From positions 1,550,001-1,614,000 of the forward strand of contig OZ271831.1 in NCBI GenBank assembly GCA_965601455.1: a stretch of DNA of 64,000 nt, given 5' to 3'. The position numbers and the translations under genes are program-made. The notes below the pieces were generated by a model. The model was not told the origin of the DNA, made no database searches, and saw only the letters and a list, made by a program, of their open reading frames with translations. Shown one piece after another: positions 8,666-17,780 of the stretch (positions within the stretch are counted from its first letter, which is position 1; each line of letters begins with the position of its first letter). This DNA comes from JANQEU01 sp965601455. GTDB taxonomy: Bacteria; Bacteroidota; Bacteroidia; Cytophagales; Cyclobacteriaceae.

Positions 8666-9520
8666 TCACCTTCTGTATACTCGAATCCAATCTATTTCCA
8701 TCACCGAGCTATCTGCGAAATTTCCAGAATCTGTATCCTCAAAATACCATCCACCGACAGCCGTATTGAGAACGACTTTCTGTTTCGTGCCAAAAAGGTT
8801 AATTACGTTATTGTCACCGTTGGCTTCGTACCTCTGAATCAACTGATTGTCAAAAAAGATTTCCAGTGACTCCTCCTCCCAGATCAATTCGTATACGTGG
8901 AAATCGGAAGTAAGATCCAGACCCATTTCATGCCTGACCTCCGTGTCTTTGTTTAGATTAATACCAGGAGTTCTACCATAAAATATATTACTGCCAAAAA
9001 CCTCTTTTTCAGAACCCCTAGCCTCCAGAATGTCTATTTCTCCTTGAGTAGGCCAGGGATCTCCGTAAGACCAGAAAGCCGGCCACATGCCGTGACCAGA
9101 AGGCAGTTTTAGTCGTGCCATAATTCTATACATCCTTTCTCCCTCTTCATCGCTAGGTCCAAAAAGCTGCTTCGTTTCAATCCGACCGGATACGTATTCA
9201 AAATTCTTAGGAGTCTTATCATGGGGAAGGGTTGGTCCGGATATCGCTTCTCTTTTTGCCATTATTTTCAAAATACCACTATCCAGTTTGAGTTGCTCTC
9301 TTCGATAAAGCTGGATCTCATTATTGAAAGCTCCACCGTACCATATGTTCCATGCGGACAGGTCATTAAATTCATCTTCAAAAATGAGTGTCCAGGAACC
9401 GGGTTCCGTTGTTGGATTTTCCTGGGAATCCGTCGCTCTTTCCGGGCTACAACCCAGACAAAGGATTACGAAAAAAAGAACGTAAATGCTTAAGTGTTTT
9501 GGCCTGGTTTTTGCCTTCAT
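8666..9520 (-). CDS. Glycoside hydrolase family 16 lipoprotein (beta-glucanase/laminarinase type)
   Basis: A 284-residue enzyme with lipobox Cys24 (ILCLGCSPE). The GH16 active-site strand is GEIDILEARG: E161 nucleophile, D163, E166 acid/base, the ExDxxE form with the beta-bulge found in laminarinases, agarases and porphyranases. Upstream WPAFWSYGDPWP and the closing DWIRVYRR are also typical of the fold. It should cleave beta-1,3 or related glycan chains at the cell surface; exact glycan not predictable. No SusC/SusD pair is nearby. The start overlaps the 5' side of the oppositely oriented serpin gene region, so the two promoters are close together. Confidence 0.93.
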   Translation of the reverse strand: MKAKTRPKHLSIYVLFFVILCLGCSPERATDSQENPTTEPGSWTLIFEDEFNDLSAWNIWYGGAFNNEIQLYRREQLKLDSGILKIMAKREAISGPTLPHDKTPKNFEYVSGRIETKQLFGPSDEEGERMYRIMARLKLPSGHGMWPAFWSYGDPWPTQGEIDILEARGSEKEVFGSNIFYGRTPGINLNKDTEVRHEMGLDLTSDFHVYELIWEEESLEIFFDNQLIQRYEANGDNNVINLFGTKQKVVLNTAVGGWYFEDTDSGNFADSSVMEIDWIRVYRR

Positions 9521-9547
9521 GGATTAGATCCGAAAATTAATCTACCA

Positions 9548-10759
9548 ATGTACAAGAACATCCGCTTTTTACCCCTCATTGTATTAGTTTTTGCTACATC
9601 ATGCATTAACGATGACAAGCTGAAAGTGATTGATCCGAATATAAGGCCACTCTCCTCCAGTGAAGGCGAGATAGCCAACTCATCGAATAATTTCACTTTC
9701 GATCTAATGACAGAAATAGAAAAAGAGTATCCGAATGAAAATTATTTTCTGTCCGCATTTAGTGTAAGTACCGCGCTTTCCATGGTTATGAATGGAGCTT
9801 CAGGAACTAGCCAGGCTGACTTTATTGAAGTTTTGGGTTTGGGTACAATGTCACCGAAGGCCATCAATGATTCCTATAAATCGTTAGTAGAATACATCTA
9901 CGCTCTCGATCCATCGGTTACTCTAAATGTGGCCAATTCCAATTGGTATTCAGACGAGTTTACGATCAATGCAGGCTTTGAAGATACTCTTGCTACCTAT
10001 TACGACGCGGAAGTATTTGAACGTGACTTTGGTAATCCTTCAACACTCAATGCGTTGAATCGCTGGGTTGAAGACGAAACCAATGGGAAAATCAAGAATA
10101 TCCTGGATGCAATCAGTCCCAATGACGTGATGTTTTTGATTAATGCCATTTATTTCAAAGCGGAATGGACCAATCAATTTGATAAAAAGGATACGAGGGA
10201 TTTACCCTTTTCCCTGGCCAGCGGTCAGCAGGTAGATGTGCCAATGATGAATGGTGATATAAGGCATTGGTGGGTTTACGATAGTTCTCTTGAGGCTCAG
10301 ATCATTGAGATACCCTACGGTAACGAGAACTATGCCTTCACGATAATTATGCCGGATGATGTAGCATCAATTAATGGACTTGTTTCACAAATCAATTCCA
10401 GCACATTAAACGAAGTGCTAGCGGATACCACCACCCTGCAGAGAGAGCTCTTTCTACCCAAGTTCAAACTGGAGTTCAAAACCGACTTGTTAACCACCCT
10501 TGTCGACATGGGAATGCCGGTGATCGGTTTAGATAATCTTTTTGAAGAAGATCTTCCTTTGGAAATCACAAAAGTGATTCATCAATCGTTTTTGGAAGTA
10601 AATGAGGAAGGGTCTGAAGCTGCAGCGGCCACCGTAATTGGTGTAGAGCTTACCTCTTTACCAGCAGTTACCACTATTGATCAACCTTTTGTTTTCCTTA
10701 TAAGGGAAAGAAACAGTGGAACAATTTTGTTCTCAGGCAAACTCATGGATCCCCGGTAA
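9548..10759 (+). CDS. Lipoprotein serpin (serine protease inhibitor)
   Basis: The start at 9548 gives a lipoprotein leader (LIVLVFATSC, Cys19); an upstream in-frame start at 9494 would run through the start of the GH16 gene. The 403-residue product has the full serpin layout: NANSNWYS, MFLINAIYFKAEW, IPYGNENYAFTIIMP, and the C-terminal PFVFLIRERNSGTILFSGKLMDP. The reactive loop hinge EEGSEAAAATVIG is of the inhibitory type (small residues at P12-P9). Aligned on loop length with antitrypsin, P1-P1' falls at Thr369-Ser370 (VELT/SLPA). It likely traps serine proteases at the cell surface. It is the only plus-strand gene in the first 37 kb. Confidence 0.95.
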   Translation: MYKNIRFLPLIVLVFATSCINDDKLKVIDPNIRPLSSSEGEIANSSNNFTFDLMTEIEKEYPNENYFLSAFSVSTALSMVMNGASGTSQADFIEVLGLGTMSPKAINDSYKSLVEYIYALDPSVTLNVANSNWYSDEFTINAGFEDTLATYYDAEVFERDFGNPSTLNALNRWVEDETNGKIKNILDAISPNDVMFLINAIYFKAEWTNQFDKKDTRDLPFSLASGQQVDVPMMNGDIRHWWVYDSSLEAQIIEIPYGNENYAFTIIMPDDVASINGLVSQINSSTLNEVLADTTTLQRELFLPKFKLEFKTDLLTTLVDMGMPVIGLDNLFEEDLPLEITKVIHQSFLEVNEEGSEAAAATVIGVELTSLPAVTTIDQPFVFLIRERNSGTILFSGKLMDPR

Positions 10760-10762
10760 CCT

Positions 10763-11647
10763 TTAGAGGTATTTGTAATCAACGAGTTTCTCGGAGACTT
10801 CCCACAGCTGTTTTCCTACTTCTTCATTATGGGAGAAACTGGTTGAAGTCGCTTTTCCCGCTTTGCCCTTAAATTCTTTGAATCCGGTTGGACCAAAGTA
10901 ATCGCCACCTTTTGCGTCTCCGGTAGCTGCTAAGGTCGTGGGTTTGGCTCCTTCTTGTGGACTATGGGTGAGGAGAGGAGCGAGGGTGTATTTCAAAAGC
11001 GTAAATAGGAATTTAGGCATATGACGACTCAATTCCGTTGTTGCGATGCCGGGGTGGGAGGCTACCGAAATGGTATGATCATGTCCGGCACTTTGTAGTC
11101 TTCTTTGAAGTTCGAAGGTAAACATGAGACATGCTAACTTGGACTGCCCATAAGCGTCGGAGGCGGAGTATTTATTCTCAAACTGAAGGTCATCAAAGTT
11201 GATATTCCCATTCTTATGAACCAGTGAACTGAGGGTCACAATCCTCGAGTTTGGGGTCTTCAAAATCGTTTCAAGAAGTAGACCAGTTAATAGAAAATGA
11301 CCCAGGTAATTGGCGCCAAACTGTAGTTCGAACCCATCTTCTGTTACGGTGTAAGGCGGCATCATTACACCGGCATTGTTGATTAGCACATCCAATTTGT
11401 TGTATTTGGAGGTATATGTTTCAGCAAAGTTTCTTACGGACTTCAAACTGCTTAAATCAATTTCCATCACCTCTAAATCGGCATCTGGAACCTGCTGCAA
11501 TATGCGATTCTTTGCGTCATTGGCCTTAGTGATGTTGCGACAGGCCATAATAACCTTTGCTCCAATTTCTGACAATTGAATGGTGTTTTCGTAACCCAAC
11601 CCTGTGTTTGCCCCCGTGACAATAAATATTCGTCCTTTTTGATCCAT
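10763..11647 (-). CDS. Short-chain dehydrogenase/reductase, retinol dehydrogenase-like
   Basis: A 294-residue classical SDR. The NAD(P)-binding TGANTGLG is at residues 11-18, NNAGV at 90-94, the catalytic Ser in TLSSLVH, and Tyr166/Lys170 in YGQSK. Arg37 just after the second strand (ACRN) suggests NADP preference. It resembles the retinol dehydrogenase/WW-oxidoreductase-like branch by its longer C-terminus, but the alcohol or ketone substrate cannot be read from sequence. It converges with the serpin: their stops are only 3 bp apart, with no room for separate terminators. Confidence 0.92.
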   Translation of the reverse strand: MDQKGRIFIVTGANTGLGYENTIQLSEIGAKVIMACRNITKANDAKNRILQQVPDADLEVMEIDLSSLKSVRNFAETYTSKYNKLDVLINNAGVMMPPYTVTEDGFELQFGANYLGHFLLTGLLLETILKTPNSRIVTLSSLVHKNGNINFDDLQFENKYSASDAYGQSKLACLMFTFELQRRLQSAGHDHTISVASHPGIATTELSRHMPKFLFTLLKYTLAPLLTHSPQEGAKPTTLAATGDAKGGDYFGPTGFKEFKGKAGKATSTSFSHNEEVGKQLWEVSEKLVDYKYL

Positions 11648-11774
11648 TTTCCCTTGTCTTATAGATAAATGTACTTGATTAGACGAGAATTAGGGGTATT
11701 GAAAAGCTAAAGTCCTGAGAGAATCCTCATCATCGTCATATAAAATGAAGCTCAATAGTCCGAAATGAAGGTTT

Positions 11775-12569
11775 CTACTTTCCAAGTTTAAGTATTCTTC
11801 TGGCACCCTGAATAACAAGAACAAACACGATTGTACCCACAATCAAATCAGGTTTATTTGAATTCAATACATTCACCAAAACGCCAGCAACAATTACTCC
11901 TAAATTGATTATTACGTCGTTAGAGGTGAAAATCATTGTTGCTTTCATGTGAGCTTCGTCCTTACTCTTTGACTTTTGCAATAGATAGAGGCAGACCCCA
12001 TTCGCAATCAGTGCGAGGGCTGATATTCCGATCATTGTTGTGAAGTTGGGGAGTTCTTCTACGCCGAAAAACCGTCTCAATACCTCAAGAAAACCGACGA
12101 TTGCAAGTGCAACCTGGAAGTATCCCGCGAGTTTAGCAATTCGTTTTTTACGAGTTAAGGTACCTCCAACGGCAAACAGACTTATACCATAAACAAACGA
12201 GTCCGCAAGCATATCCAAGCTGTCGGCTACCAATCCCATTGATTTTGAAATCAACCCGGTAGTGACCTCGATCACGAAAAAAGCAAAGTTGATCAGGAGA
12301 ACCGTCCAGAGCAGCTTCCTTTGGTTTTTATCCTCTTTAAATTGGGTTTGCTCTGTGGGTTCTGTGAAGAGTTTTTCACCACCCAGATTGAGTTCAATTA
12401 TCGATTCTTCGATCTCCTTGATTGGCCCGCTGTGAAAAACCGTCAACTGACGATTCGGAATGTCAAAGTCCAGATTCGCAATACCTGTAATGCCGTCAAG
12501 ATTTGCCCGAATAAGGGTTTCTTCGGAAGGACAATCCATTTTTGATAGTTTGAAAACTGATCTTTCCAT
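11775..12569 (-). CDS. Cation diffusion facilitator-type transporter with N-terminal metal-binding-like domain
   Basis: A 264-residue membrane protein. Residues 1-68 resemble a heavy-metal-associated domain with a single Cys (KMDCPSEE, Cys13). About six hydrophobic helices follow. The CDF cation-site signature is SMGLVADSLDMLADSFVYG, with D116 and D123 on helix 2. There is no long cytoplasmic C-terminal domain, so the N-terminal domain may replace its regulatory role. Metal specificity is unknown. It is monocistronic or cotranscribed with the DUF1569 gene, about 50 bp upstream on the same strand. Confidence 0.82.
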   Translation of the reverse strand: MERSVFKLSKMDCPSEETLIRANLDGITGIANLDFDIPNRQLTVFHSGPIKEIEESIIELNLGGEKLFTEPTEQTQFKEDKNQRKLLWTVLLINFAFFVIEVTTGLISKSMGLVADSLDMLADSFVYGISLFAVGGTLTRKKRIAKLAGYFQVALAIVGFLEVLRRFFGVEELPNFTTMIGISALALIANGVCLYLLQKSKSKDEAHMKATMIFTSNDVIINLGVIVAGVLVNVLNSNKPDLIVGTIVFVLVIQGARRILKLGK

Positions 12570-12597
12570 CTGCAGTATTTCTTATCAGTTGGAGGTT

Positions 12598-12618
12598 AGC
12601 GGATTTTCATTTTCCGCT
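12598..12618. terminator. Small hairpin, terminator-like
   Basis: AGCGGA (12598-12603) pairs with TCCGCT (12613-12618) across a 9-nt loop, followed by TTTTT on the plus strand. It lies between the DUF1569 gene and the cation transporter, both minus-strand. On the minus strand the A/T tract is on the wrong side, so termination of DUF1569 is only possible, not clear. Confidence 0.35.
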
Positions 12619-12620
12619 TT

Positions 12621-13052
12621 TTAAACATTGAACTGAGTTAAATGGTGATTCAAGTGATACTTGATCAATCCCATCCAACCTTGTTTATCAAGGTCACCAA
12701 AATAGGGGTGCGTGTAGAAAGTATAGCTATCATCGAGTTGACAGAATTTTGAAATGTGTTCTTTCAAGATCTTTTTGTCAGTTTCGAAATCAGTGGGTGC
12801 TGTTCCCTCTCCTTCAATCTGACCAAAACCTTTGGGTGATGGAACGGACTCTCCGGACTTGACCATAGATAGAATTTTATTCGGATCTACTTTTCCATAT
12901 TCCTTGGCTTTCTTAGTGCCAAAAGCCATTCTGAATTGATCGGTACAATGCGGAATAACCTGACTCACATTCATCTTACCAAATTGAGGTTTATGATCAA
13001 CGGTAAGACGATCAATCCGTTTGAAGAATGCTATTTTTTCTTCCTCTGTCAT
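12621..13052 (-). CDS. DUF1569 (DinB-like) protein
   Basis: A 143-residue cytoplasmic protein matching the DUF1569 pattern. It opens with a helix (LTVDHKPQFGKMNVSQVIPHCTDQ), continues with FETDKKILKEHISKF, and has a C-terminal LIKYHLNHHLTQF. The conserved His residues (H in VIPHC, and HLNHH near the end) are placed as in DinB/YfiT-like four-helix bundles that bind a metal. Biochemical role is unknown; thiol-transferase-like activity is a possibility known for relatives. Confidence 0.82.
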   Translation of the reverse strand: MTEEEKIAFFKRIDRLTVDHKPQFGKMNVSQVIPHCTDQFRMAFGTKKAKEYGKVDPNKILSMVKSGESVPSPKGFGQIEGEGTAPTDFETDKKILKEHISKFCQLDDSYTFYTHPYFGDLDKQGWMGLIKYHLNHHLTQFNV

Positions 13053-13095
13053 AGTTTTGATTGTAAGACCCTGGGTACCTCATTTTCTTAGCAGT

Positions 13096-14301
13096 TTACC
13101 GCAACCTGAATAGATAACCTTCCGGACCTACAAGCGATTGACTAGCTTCCAGATAGTACTCCCATTTCGAAGAAGCATACCGCTTGAGTTCATCTATTTC
13201 TTCCATTTGCCATTCGAGCTCAACTGCCTTCTCATCTGCATAGTCCATCATGCCCCTTCTTTCATCCACCAGACCAATGAAACCAGTGGCGGACGTTTGG
13301 AATATCTTGGTCCAACCCTGGTCAGCAACCATTTGGAATCCGAGTGTCTGTTCATAGAAGTTTTGAACACTAAGTAAATCCTGGTGATACGTCCAGGTGA
13401 TTGAACCGTAAAACGAAAGTGAGTCAATAGCAGTTACCTGATCAGGTGCATCTTGCAGTACCGCCATGAAAGGTTCATTTTCCGGGTGTTGCTTAAACTG
13501 CTCAAACTCCAGTAGGTAGCCTCCGGGATCGATGGCGACAAAACCATCGTGAGGACCCCCTGTCCTCGGTTTATAGGTATATTTTATTGGGATCTCTTGT
13601 TGATTCAGGTGGTTATACCATTCTGGTAATTGGTCCGTCAACAAAGCAATTGCTGTTGATTTGGGTTGACCTGAAGGATGTTGATCGTTGCTGGAGTGCA
13701 GCTGTAACCAGGAATCATTACCAATGACAAAAGTCGAATCATTTACCGTTTTCAAACCGAGTACCTGGCCATAGAAATCAAGAGCGAGAGAAATCTCATC
13801 ATAGTACAAATGAGTGACCTGACCTTGAACACCGAAACTGGCCAACGTTTTGAATTCAGTTTGCTTCATCAGTAATTGGTTGATTCCATTAGTGCTATAT
13901 CCTAAAAGTCTCCCCATTCTTCTGGCGAGTATATATTGATTAGCGAGGTCTGAACCATCAGCATTTGCAATGTCTTCCTTTAATTGAAGGTATTGATTCA
14001 GTTTATGTCCTTTGTAGATGATGACTACTTCTTCATTGTCCGCCACCGCATCACCAAAAAGTAAGGTCTGGGGAAATTCAGTCTCTCTATAAAGCAGGAC
14101 ATCATACTCTGTGGCAACCTCCTCCATCGAATCCCAATAACTGTCGACCTTTTCTCCGGTCATTGGAAAGCTAAAGGCTACAGGCTTGGCATCGGCAGCC
14201 ACCATTTCACAAAAAACCTCAAAGGCAACTATTGATTTCTCCGTGCGAGGCATGCAACCAAAGAGTATGATTAAAAGCCCCAATAGTAGTGTGTGTCGCA
14301 T
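13096..14301 (-). CDS. Lipoprotein with two VOC (glyoxalase-like) modules
   Basis: A 401-residue protein with a lipoprotein leader (IILFGCMP, Cys16). Two stretches look like vicinal-oxygen-chelate modules. One runs about 160-270 and contains YYDEISLALDFYGQVLGLKTV and ends FVAIDPGGYLLEFEQF. The other runs about 295-401 and contains LLSVQNFYEQTLGFQMV and ends GPEGYLFRLR. Residues 20-150 are a less recognisable domain. VOC proteins bind a metal and act on small molecules or sequester them; at the cell surface a binding role is as likely as catalysis. A VOC gene also lies just upstream at 14386. Confidence 0.75.
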   Translation of the reverse strand: MRHTLLLGLLIILFGCMPRTEKSIVAFEVFCEMVAADAKPVAFSFPMTGEKVDSYWDSMEEVATEYDVLLYRETEFPQTLLFGDAVADNEEVVIIYKGHKLNQYLQLKEDIANADGSDLANQYILARRMGRLLGYSTNGINQLLMKQTEFKTLASFGVQGQVTHLYYDEISLALDFYGQVLGLKTVNDSTFVIGNDSWLQLHSSNDQHPSGQPKSTAIALLTDQLPEWYNHLNQQEIPIKYTYKPRTGGPHDGFVAIDPGGYLLEFEQFKQHPENEPFMAVLQDAPDQVTAIDSLSFYGSITWTYHQDLLSVQNFYEQTLGFQMVADQGWTKIFQTSATGFIGLVDERRGMMDYADEKAVELEWQMEEIDELKRYASSKWEYYLEASQSLVGPEGYLFRLR

Positions 14302-14385
14302 GCACTAAATATAAGGGATGAAATAATATCGTGAACTACTTACATCATCTCGATTGCCACAATTCCAATTTGTGGAACGTTAATT

Positions 14386-14826
14386 TCAATTGTTTGACAG
14401 TGACTCGCCAACATCCGGTTTTACCTGTCCTACCTCGATGATGTAGCCATCAGGATCTTTGACATAGGCACGCCATTCGGCTCCCATGTCTTGAGGTATG
14501 GTTAAGAATTCTGCTCCCTTCTCTTTCCAGTCCTTATAGCACGCTAGTATATCTGCCACACGGATGTTGAGAAAGCTTCGGAAAGTACGTGATTCCGGGG
14601 TAGGGGCTTCCAGGTAATAGTCTGGTTTATCTACTGTCGGACCACCTCCTTCGTTTAAAATCAGCCATGTGTTAGCCAGCTTGACGAAGGAGGGATGACC
14701 CTCATGTAGCACCTTGCCTCCGAATATCTTTGCATAGTAATTGGCAGAAGCAATTGCATCTTTCACAGTGAGGAACTGGGTTACGACAAAGCCTTCCTTA
14801 GGCATTGGAAATTCTGATAAGTCCAT
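14386..14826 (-). CDS. VOC family protein
   Basis: A 146-residue single-domain VOC protein. It shows the paired beta-alpha-beta-beta-beta modules: KDAIASANYYAKIFGGKVL near the N-terminus and VADILACYKDWKEKGAEF followed by AYVKDPDGYIIEVGQV at the C-terminus. The Glu in YIIEVG is the usual metal ligand. There is no leader, so it is cytoplasmic. Likely glyoxalase, dioxygenase or drug-binding type; which one cannot be told. Confidence 0.87.
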   Translation of the reverse strand: MDLSEFPMPKEGFVVTQFLTVKDAIASANYYAKIFGGKVLHEGHPSFVKLANTWLILNEGGGPTVDKPDYYLEAPTPESRTFRSFLNIRVADILACYKDWKEKGAEFLTIPQDMGAEWRAYVKDPDGYIIEVGQVKPDVGESLSNN

Positions 14827-14878
14827 GGTTCTATTGGTTCAGGGTATTTACTTTTTACAGATTATTAAACTTACTCCT

Positions 14879-15277
14879 TCAATGATTAAATCGTTCTTTA
14901 CTAACCGGAGATAGGAGCAAGAATGCTGAGCTAATAACATATACTGAAATCTCGGTTAGGTATGGAGCTACACCCCAATTGTCAGGACTAAAATCCAGGG
15001 TTTCGATCGTGCATAGCAGGGCGCCATTTGAAAATAGCAAGACAGAAACCCAGGGAAGATGTTTCCACTTTTTCAGATAACCAATCGAGAAAATCAGTCC
15101 AAAAAGGGTTAGGAATAGCCAATGTAAAAATTGCAGCGCAGGAGGATAACCATTCTGAAGAGGAATGAATGGGACGATTCCAGTAAAATATTCAAAGAAA
15201 CCGGCGAGACCCCATACCAAAAGAACGAGGGCAATAGCGAACAGAAAAATTAAATATCCTTGTTGAATGACTTTCAT
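14879..15277 (-). CDS. Small four-helix membrane protein
   Basis: The start is placed at 15277 (MKVIQQGYLIFLFAIALV), where the first transmembrane helix begins; an ATG at 15373 would prepend 32 polar residues. About 132 residues with four hydrophobic segments (near 10-32, 50-70, 80-98, 105-125) and short loops. No known motif was recognised. Cotranscription with the downstream VOC gene (14826) is possible, with about 50 bp between. Confidence 0.6.
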   Translation of the reverse strand: MKVIQQGYLIFLFAIALVLLVWGLAGFFEYFTGIVPFIPLQNGYPPALQFLHWLFLTLFGLIFSIGYLKKWKHLPWVSVLLFSNGALLCTIETLDFSPDNWGVAPYLTEISVYVISSAFLLLSPVSKERFNH

Positions 15278-15422
15278 TTTGTTTGTCTCATCAGTATCCT
15301 TTCGTGTAATCGAATTTAAGAAGTCAACATAAGATTTGTTTACAGATTCTCCGAAATGATGACATAGATTCATGTCCGATGAATGATCAAAATCGCCAAA
15401 ATAGGTTGGATTACCTAATTAA

Positions 15423-15899
15423 TCATTTATCATCTGGGATTGCTGAATCATCTACCCGCTTTTCAAATCTTATTTTTCTAACTCCAAAGTCGGTGTCCCA
15501 TTGTTCAATTTCCTTGAAGCCAAGCTTCTGATACAGTTCAGTCGCGGGAGCATTTTTTACGCCTGTTTCGACGATATAAAGTTTATGATCAAATTGACGG
15601 AATGTGAATTGCATTAGTTTTTTGGCTATTCCGCGTCTAAAGAATTTCGGTTTTACCACCAGGCTATTAATGTCGATGTAGTTATCTGTTCGTTCAATTT
15701 CTATAACTCCAGCTAACTCATTCTTTTCAAAGTATCCAAAAAAGTCATTGGTGCTGTTGAGGTAGCTTTCAATCGGTCTTTTAAGTGGTGGAAAATCAAT
15801 TGCATTTAACCATTCAGCTTCGACAGCATATGATAATTGGAAAACAACATATATCTGCCTTGCTATTTCTATATCACCATTTTGAAGTTTTTGTATCAT
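15423..15899 (-). CDS. GNAT family N-acetyltransferase
   Basis: A 158-residue acetyltransferase. The acetyl-CoA loop is FFRRGIAKKL after the strand INSLVVKPK, and the C-terminal signature is ATELYQKLGFKEIEQWD. It belongs to the same broad superfamily as the gene at 1344 but is not a close copy. Substrate unknown. Confidence 0.87.
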   Translation of the reverse strand: MIQKLQNGDIEIARQIYVVFQLSYAVEAEWLNAIDFPPLKRPIESYLNSTNDFFGYFEKNELAGVIEIERTDNYIDINSLVVKPKFFRRGIAKKLMQFTFRQFDHKLYIVETGVKNAPATELYQKLGFKEIEQWDTDFGVRKIRFEKRVDDSAIPDDK

Positions 15900-15965
15900 A
15901 GATTTCTGTTTACAGAATCAATGGAACGTTGTGCCTTGAAATTGCTACTTGCGGTCTTTAGTGAG

Positions 15966-16730
15966 TTATTTATCCATGAATTCGGATACAATTGAATTAA
16001 GCAGTTCAAAATCCTCTTTCACGTTCAAGTTCTCATCAATTCTTTCATCCCCCATACGTTGAATTTTGTATTCCGGTAGTTCTTCCTGGAACATGAGGTA
16101 TACGAATGTATCTACCAACCTTTCTTTCAAACCGTGGGAAACCTGATACTTCTGAACTATGGAATATTCCATTCCCATATGCGTGATTTCATGAATTATC
16201 GTGTAGGCAGGATTCTCATATTTCATAAATCCACCAGTACTATTGGTTAGTAAGGTTATTATGCCTTCATCAGGGTCGTAACTTCCTCCTGTACCGTATA
16301 GTGTAAAAACAACCTGGTATTTCTCGAAAGTCTTAAATTCCCAATCCCACTTACTTTTTTCAATTTTTATTTGATCAAGAATACGGTTAATGAGCTCAAC
16401 TTGATTCTCTACTTTTTGCTTTGCTTTTTCGTAGTTTTTGGGATCGAATATGTTGTTTTCGAGGAAAGTTACGACTGTTTTCATATCCTCGTTTCCAAAA
16501 TCCCCTCTTCTCGATTTTGCGACTAAGGAATTTATTATTGGATGCGTCGGCAGATTGATGACATACCCTTGTCTTTCAAAAAAAGCAATGTCATTTATAG
16601 TCCTCCAAATCGAGGTTGCCTCTTGTTGAATACTTGGATCAACGATTTCAATTTGGGATTCCTGTGTTTGTGATAAACAACGGAAGCTAAATGTCAATAG
16701 AGCAACCAGTATTAATAGGAAGATTCTCAT
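15966..16730 (-). CDS. Exported HExxH-motif protein
   Basis: The start at 16730 begins a signal peptide (MRIFLLILVALLTFSF); an earlier in-frame start at 16829 would overlap the kelch gene by 90 bp. The mature protein of about 230 residues contains YTIIHEITHMGMEY with a zinc-type HEITH at 180-184. Downstream Glu and Asp residues (LKERLVDTFV) could complete the site. It is a putative metallopeptidase or a protein retaining only the fold. It starts 8 bp downstream of the kelch gene stop, so the two are likely cotranscribed and may be secreted together. Confidence 0.7.
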   Translation of the reverse strand: MRIFLLILVALLTFSFRCLSQTQESQIEIVDPSIQQEATSIWRTINDIAFFERQGYVINLPTHPIINSLVAKSRRGDFGNEDMKTVVTFLENNIFDPKNYEKAKQKVENQVELINRILDQIKIEKSKWDWEFKTFEKYQVVFTLYGTGGSYDPDEGIITLLTNSTGGFMKYENPAYTIIHEITHMGMEYSIVQKYQVSHGLKERLVDTFVYLMFQEELPEYKIQRMGDERIDENLNVKEDFELLNSIVSEFMDK

Positions 16731-16737
16731 TCCAAGA

Positions 16738-17769
16738 TTATCTCTTTTTCCAGGTATACGTACTGAGGTCCAGCAACCATGTACCCTTAAGAAGAATATC
16801 GGAATACATTTCTTCGACCTCTCCACCAAATAGAATTACTTGATTCTGGTCTTCCAGCAGTACCATAGAGTGTAGACATACAGGTGGAGGGGTATTAGTT
16901 GTGGACAGTTCTTGCCATTTGGAATTGTCAAGATCAAATCTCAATAGCTCGTTGGTTTGTTTGCCCGCGAAAGCCTCTGTGAGTTTTCCACCCCCAAATA
17001 GAAGGATGTCATTACTCCTGGGATCAAAGACCATGTTAGGGTAAGCGTAGATGAAATCCGGACCGCCCTCAGTTTCAATTTCGGTCCAGGTATTTGCTTC
17101 AAAACTGTAAGCCCACAAAGAGGAGTCATCAAGAGCTTCGATGAGTCTGCCTCCCCAAAGCAGGCTATTAGCCCCGTCGGAATCATATACCATCGTACCG
17201 TACATCCGGGAAGGAGGGCTCTCAATGGGCTCCATTTTCTCCCAGCTATTAGTGTTGTAATCGTAGGCCCATGTATCGTTTAAAATAGGATCCTTGATAT
17301 TGGTGCAACCAAAACCACCAAATAAGATCATCCGATCCGAAGCTTCGTCGTACACCATACTTTGTCCACACCGGGGACTAGGAGCCAGGAGAGGTCTCAT
17401 GTTTTTCCAAAGGTTTTCGGCAAGATTATATGCCCATGTTTCACCAATCGAGTTGAAAACAATGACTCGCTCGGATTCTATATCGTAGGCTGGGGAATGA
17501 GCATTAACGACAGAGTCCGAAATAGCATCATAGTTGCCAAGTTCGATCCAGGTCTGGTCATTGGGGTCATATTGCCAAACCTCCGAACGATCAGGACCCC
17601 ATCCATGCCTGGAGTTTCCTCCAAAAAGCAGGACTTTTTTCGCTTGCTCGTGATAGACCAGATTATGATAGATCATGGGTGCGGGTTCGCCCTCTCTTTG
17701 CTGGGCCGAAATGGAAGGAACCAGGCAGCAGACCAAGAATTTGACTGCAATAAGAGAATTAGCTTTCAT
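16738..17769 (-). CDS. Exported kelch-repeat beta-propeller
   Basis: A 343-residue protein with a signal peptide (about 1-22, ending PSISAQ). At least five kelch-type blades are visible by the recurring strand-plus-GG pattern: KVLLFGGNSRHG, RMILFGGFGCTN, NSLLWGGRL, NDILLFGGGKL, NQVILFGGEVEE. Each is followed by a W-x-Y/F-D strand such as VWQYDPND. Kelch propellers bind proteins or carbohydrates; there is no catalytic motif. It is the upstream partner of the HEITH protein. Confidence 0.87.
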   Translation of the reverse strand: MKANSLIAVKFLVCCLVPSISAQQREGEPAPMIYHNLVYHEQAKKVLLFGGNSRHGWGPDRSEVWQYDPNDQTWIELGNYDAISDSVVNAHSPAYDIESERVIVFNSIGETWAYNLAENLWKNMRPLLAPSPRCGQSMVYDEASDRMILFGGFGCTNIKDPILNDTWAYDYNTNSWEKMEPIESPPSRMYGTMVYDSDGANSLLWGGRLIEALDDSSLWAYSFEANTWTEIETEGGPDFIYAYPNMVFDPRSNDILLFGGGKLTEAFAGKQTNELLRFDLDNSKWQELSTTNTPPPVCLHSMVLLEDQNQVILFGGEVEEMYSDILLKGTWLLDLSTYTWKKR

Positions 17770-17780
17770 ATAAGGTGGAT

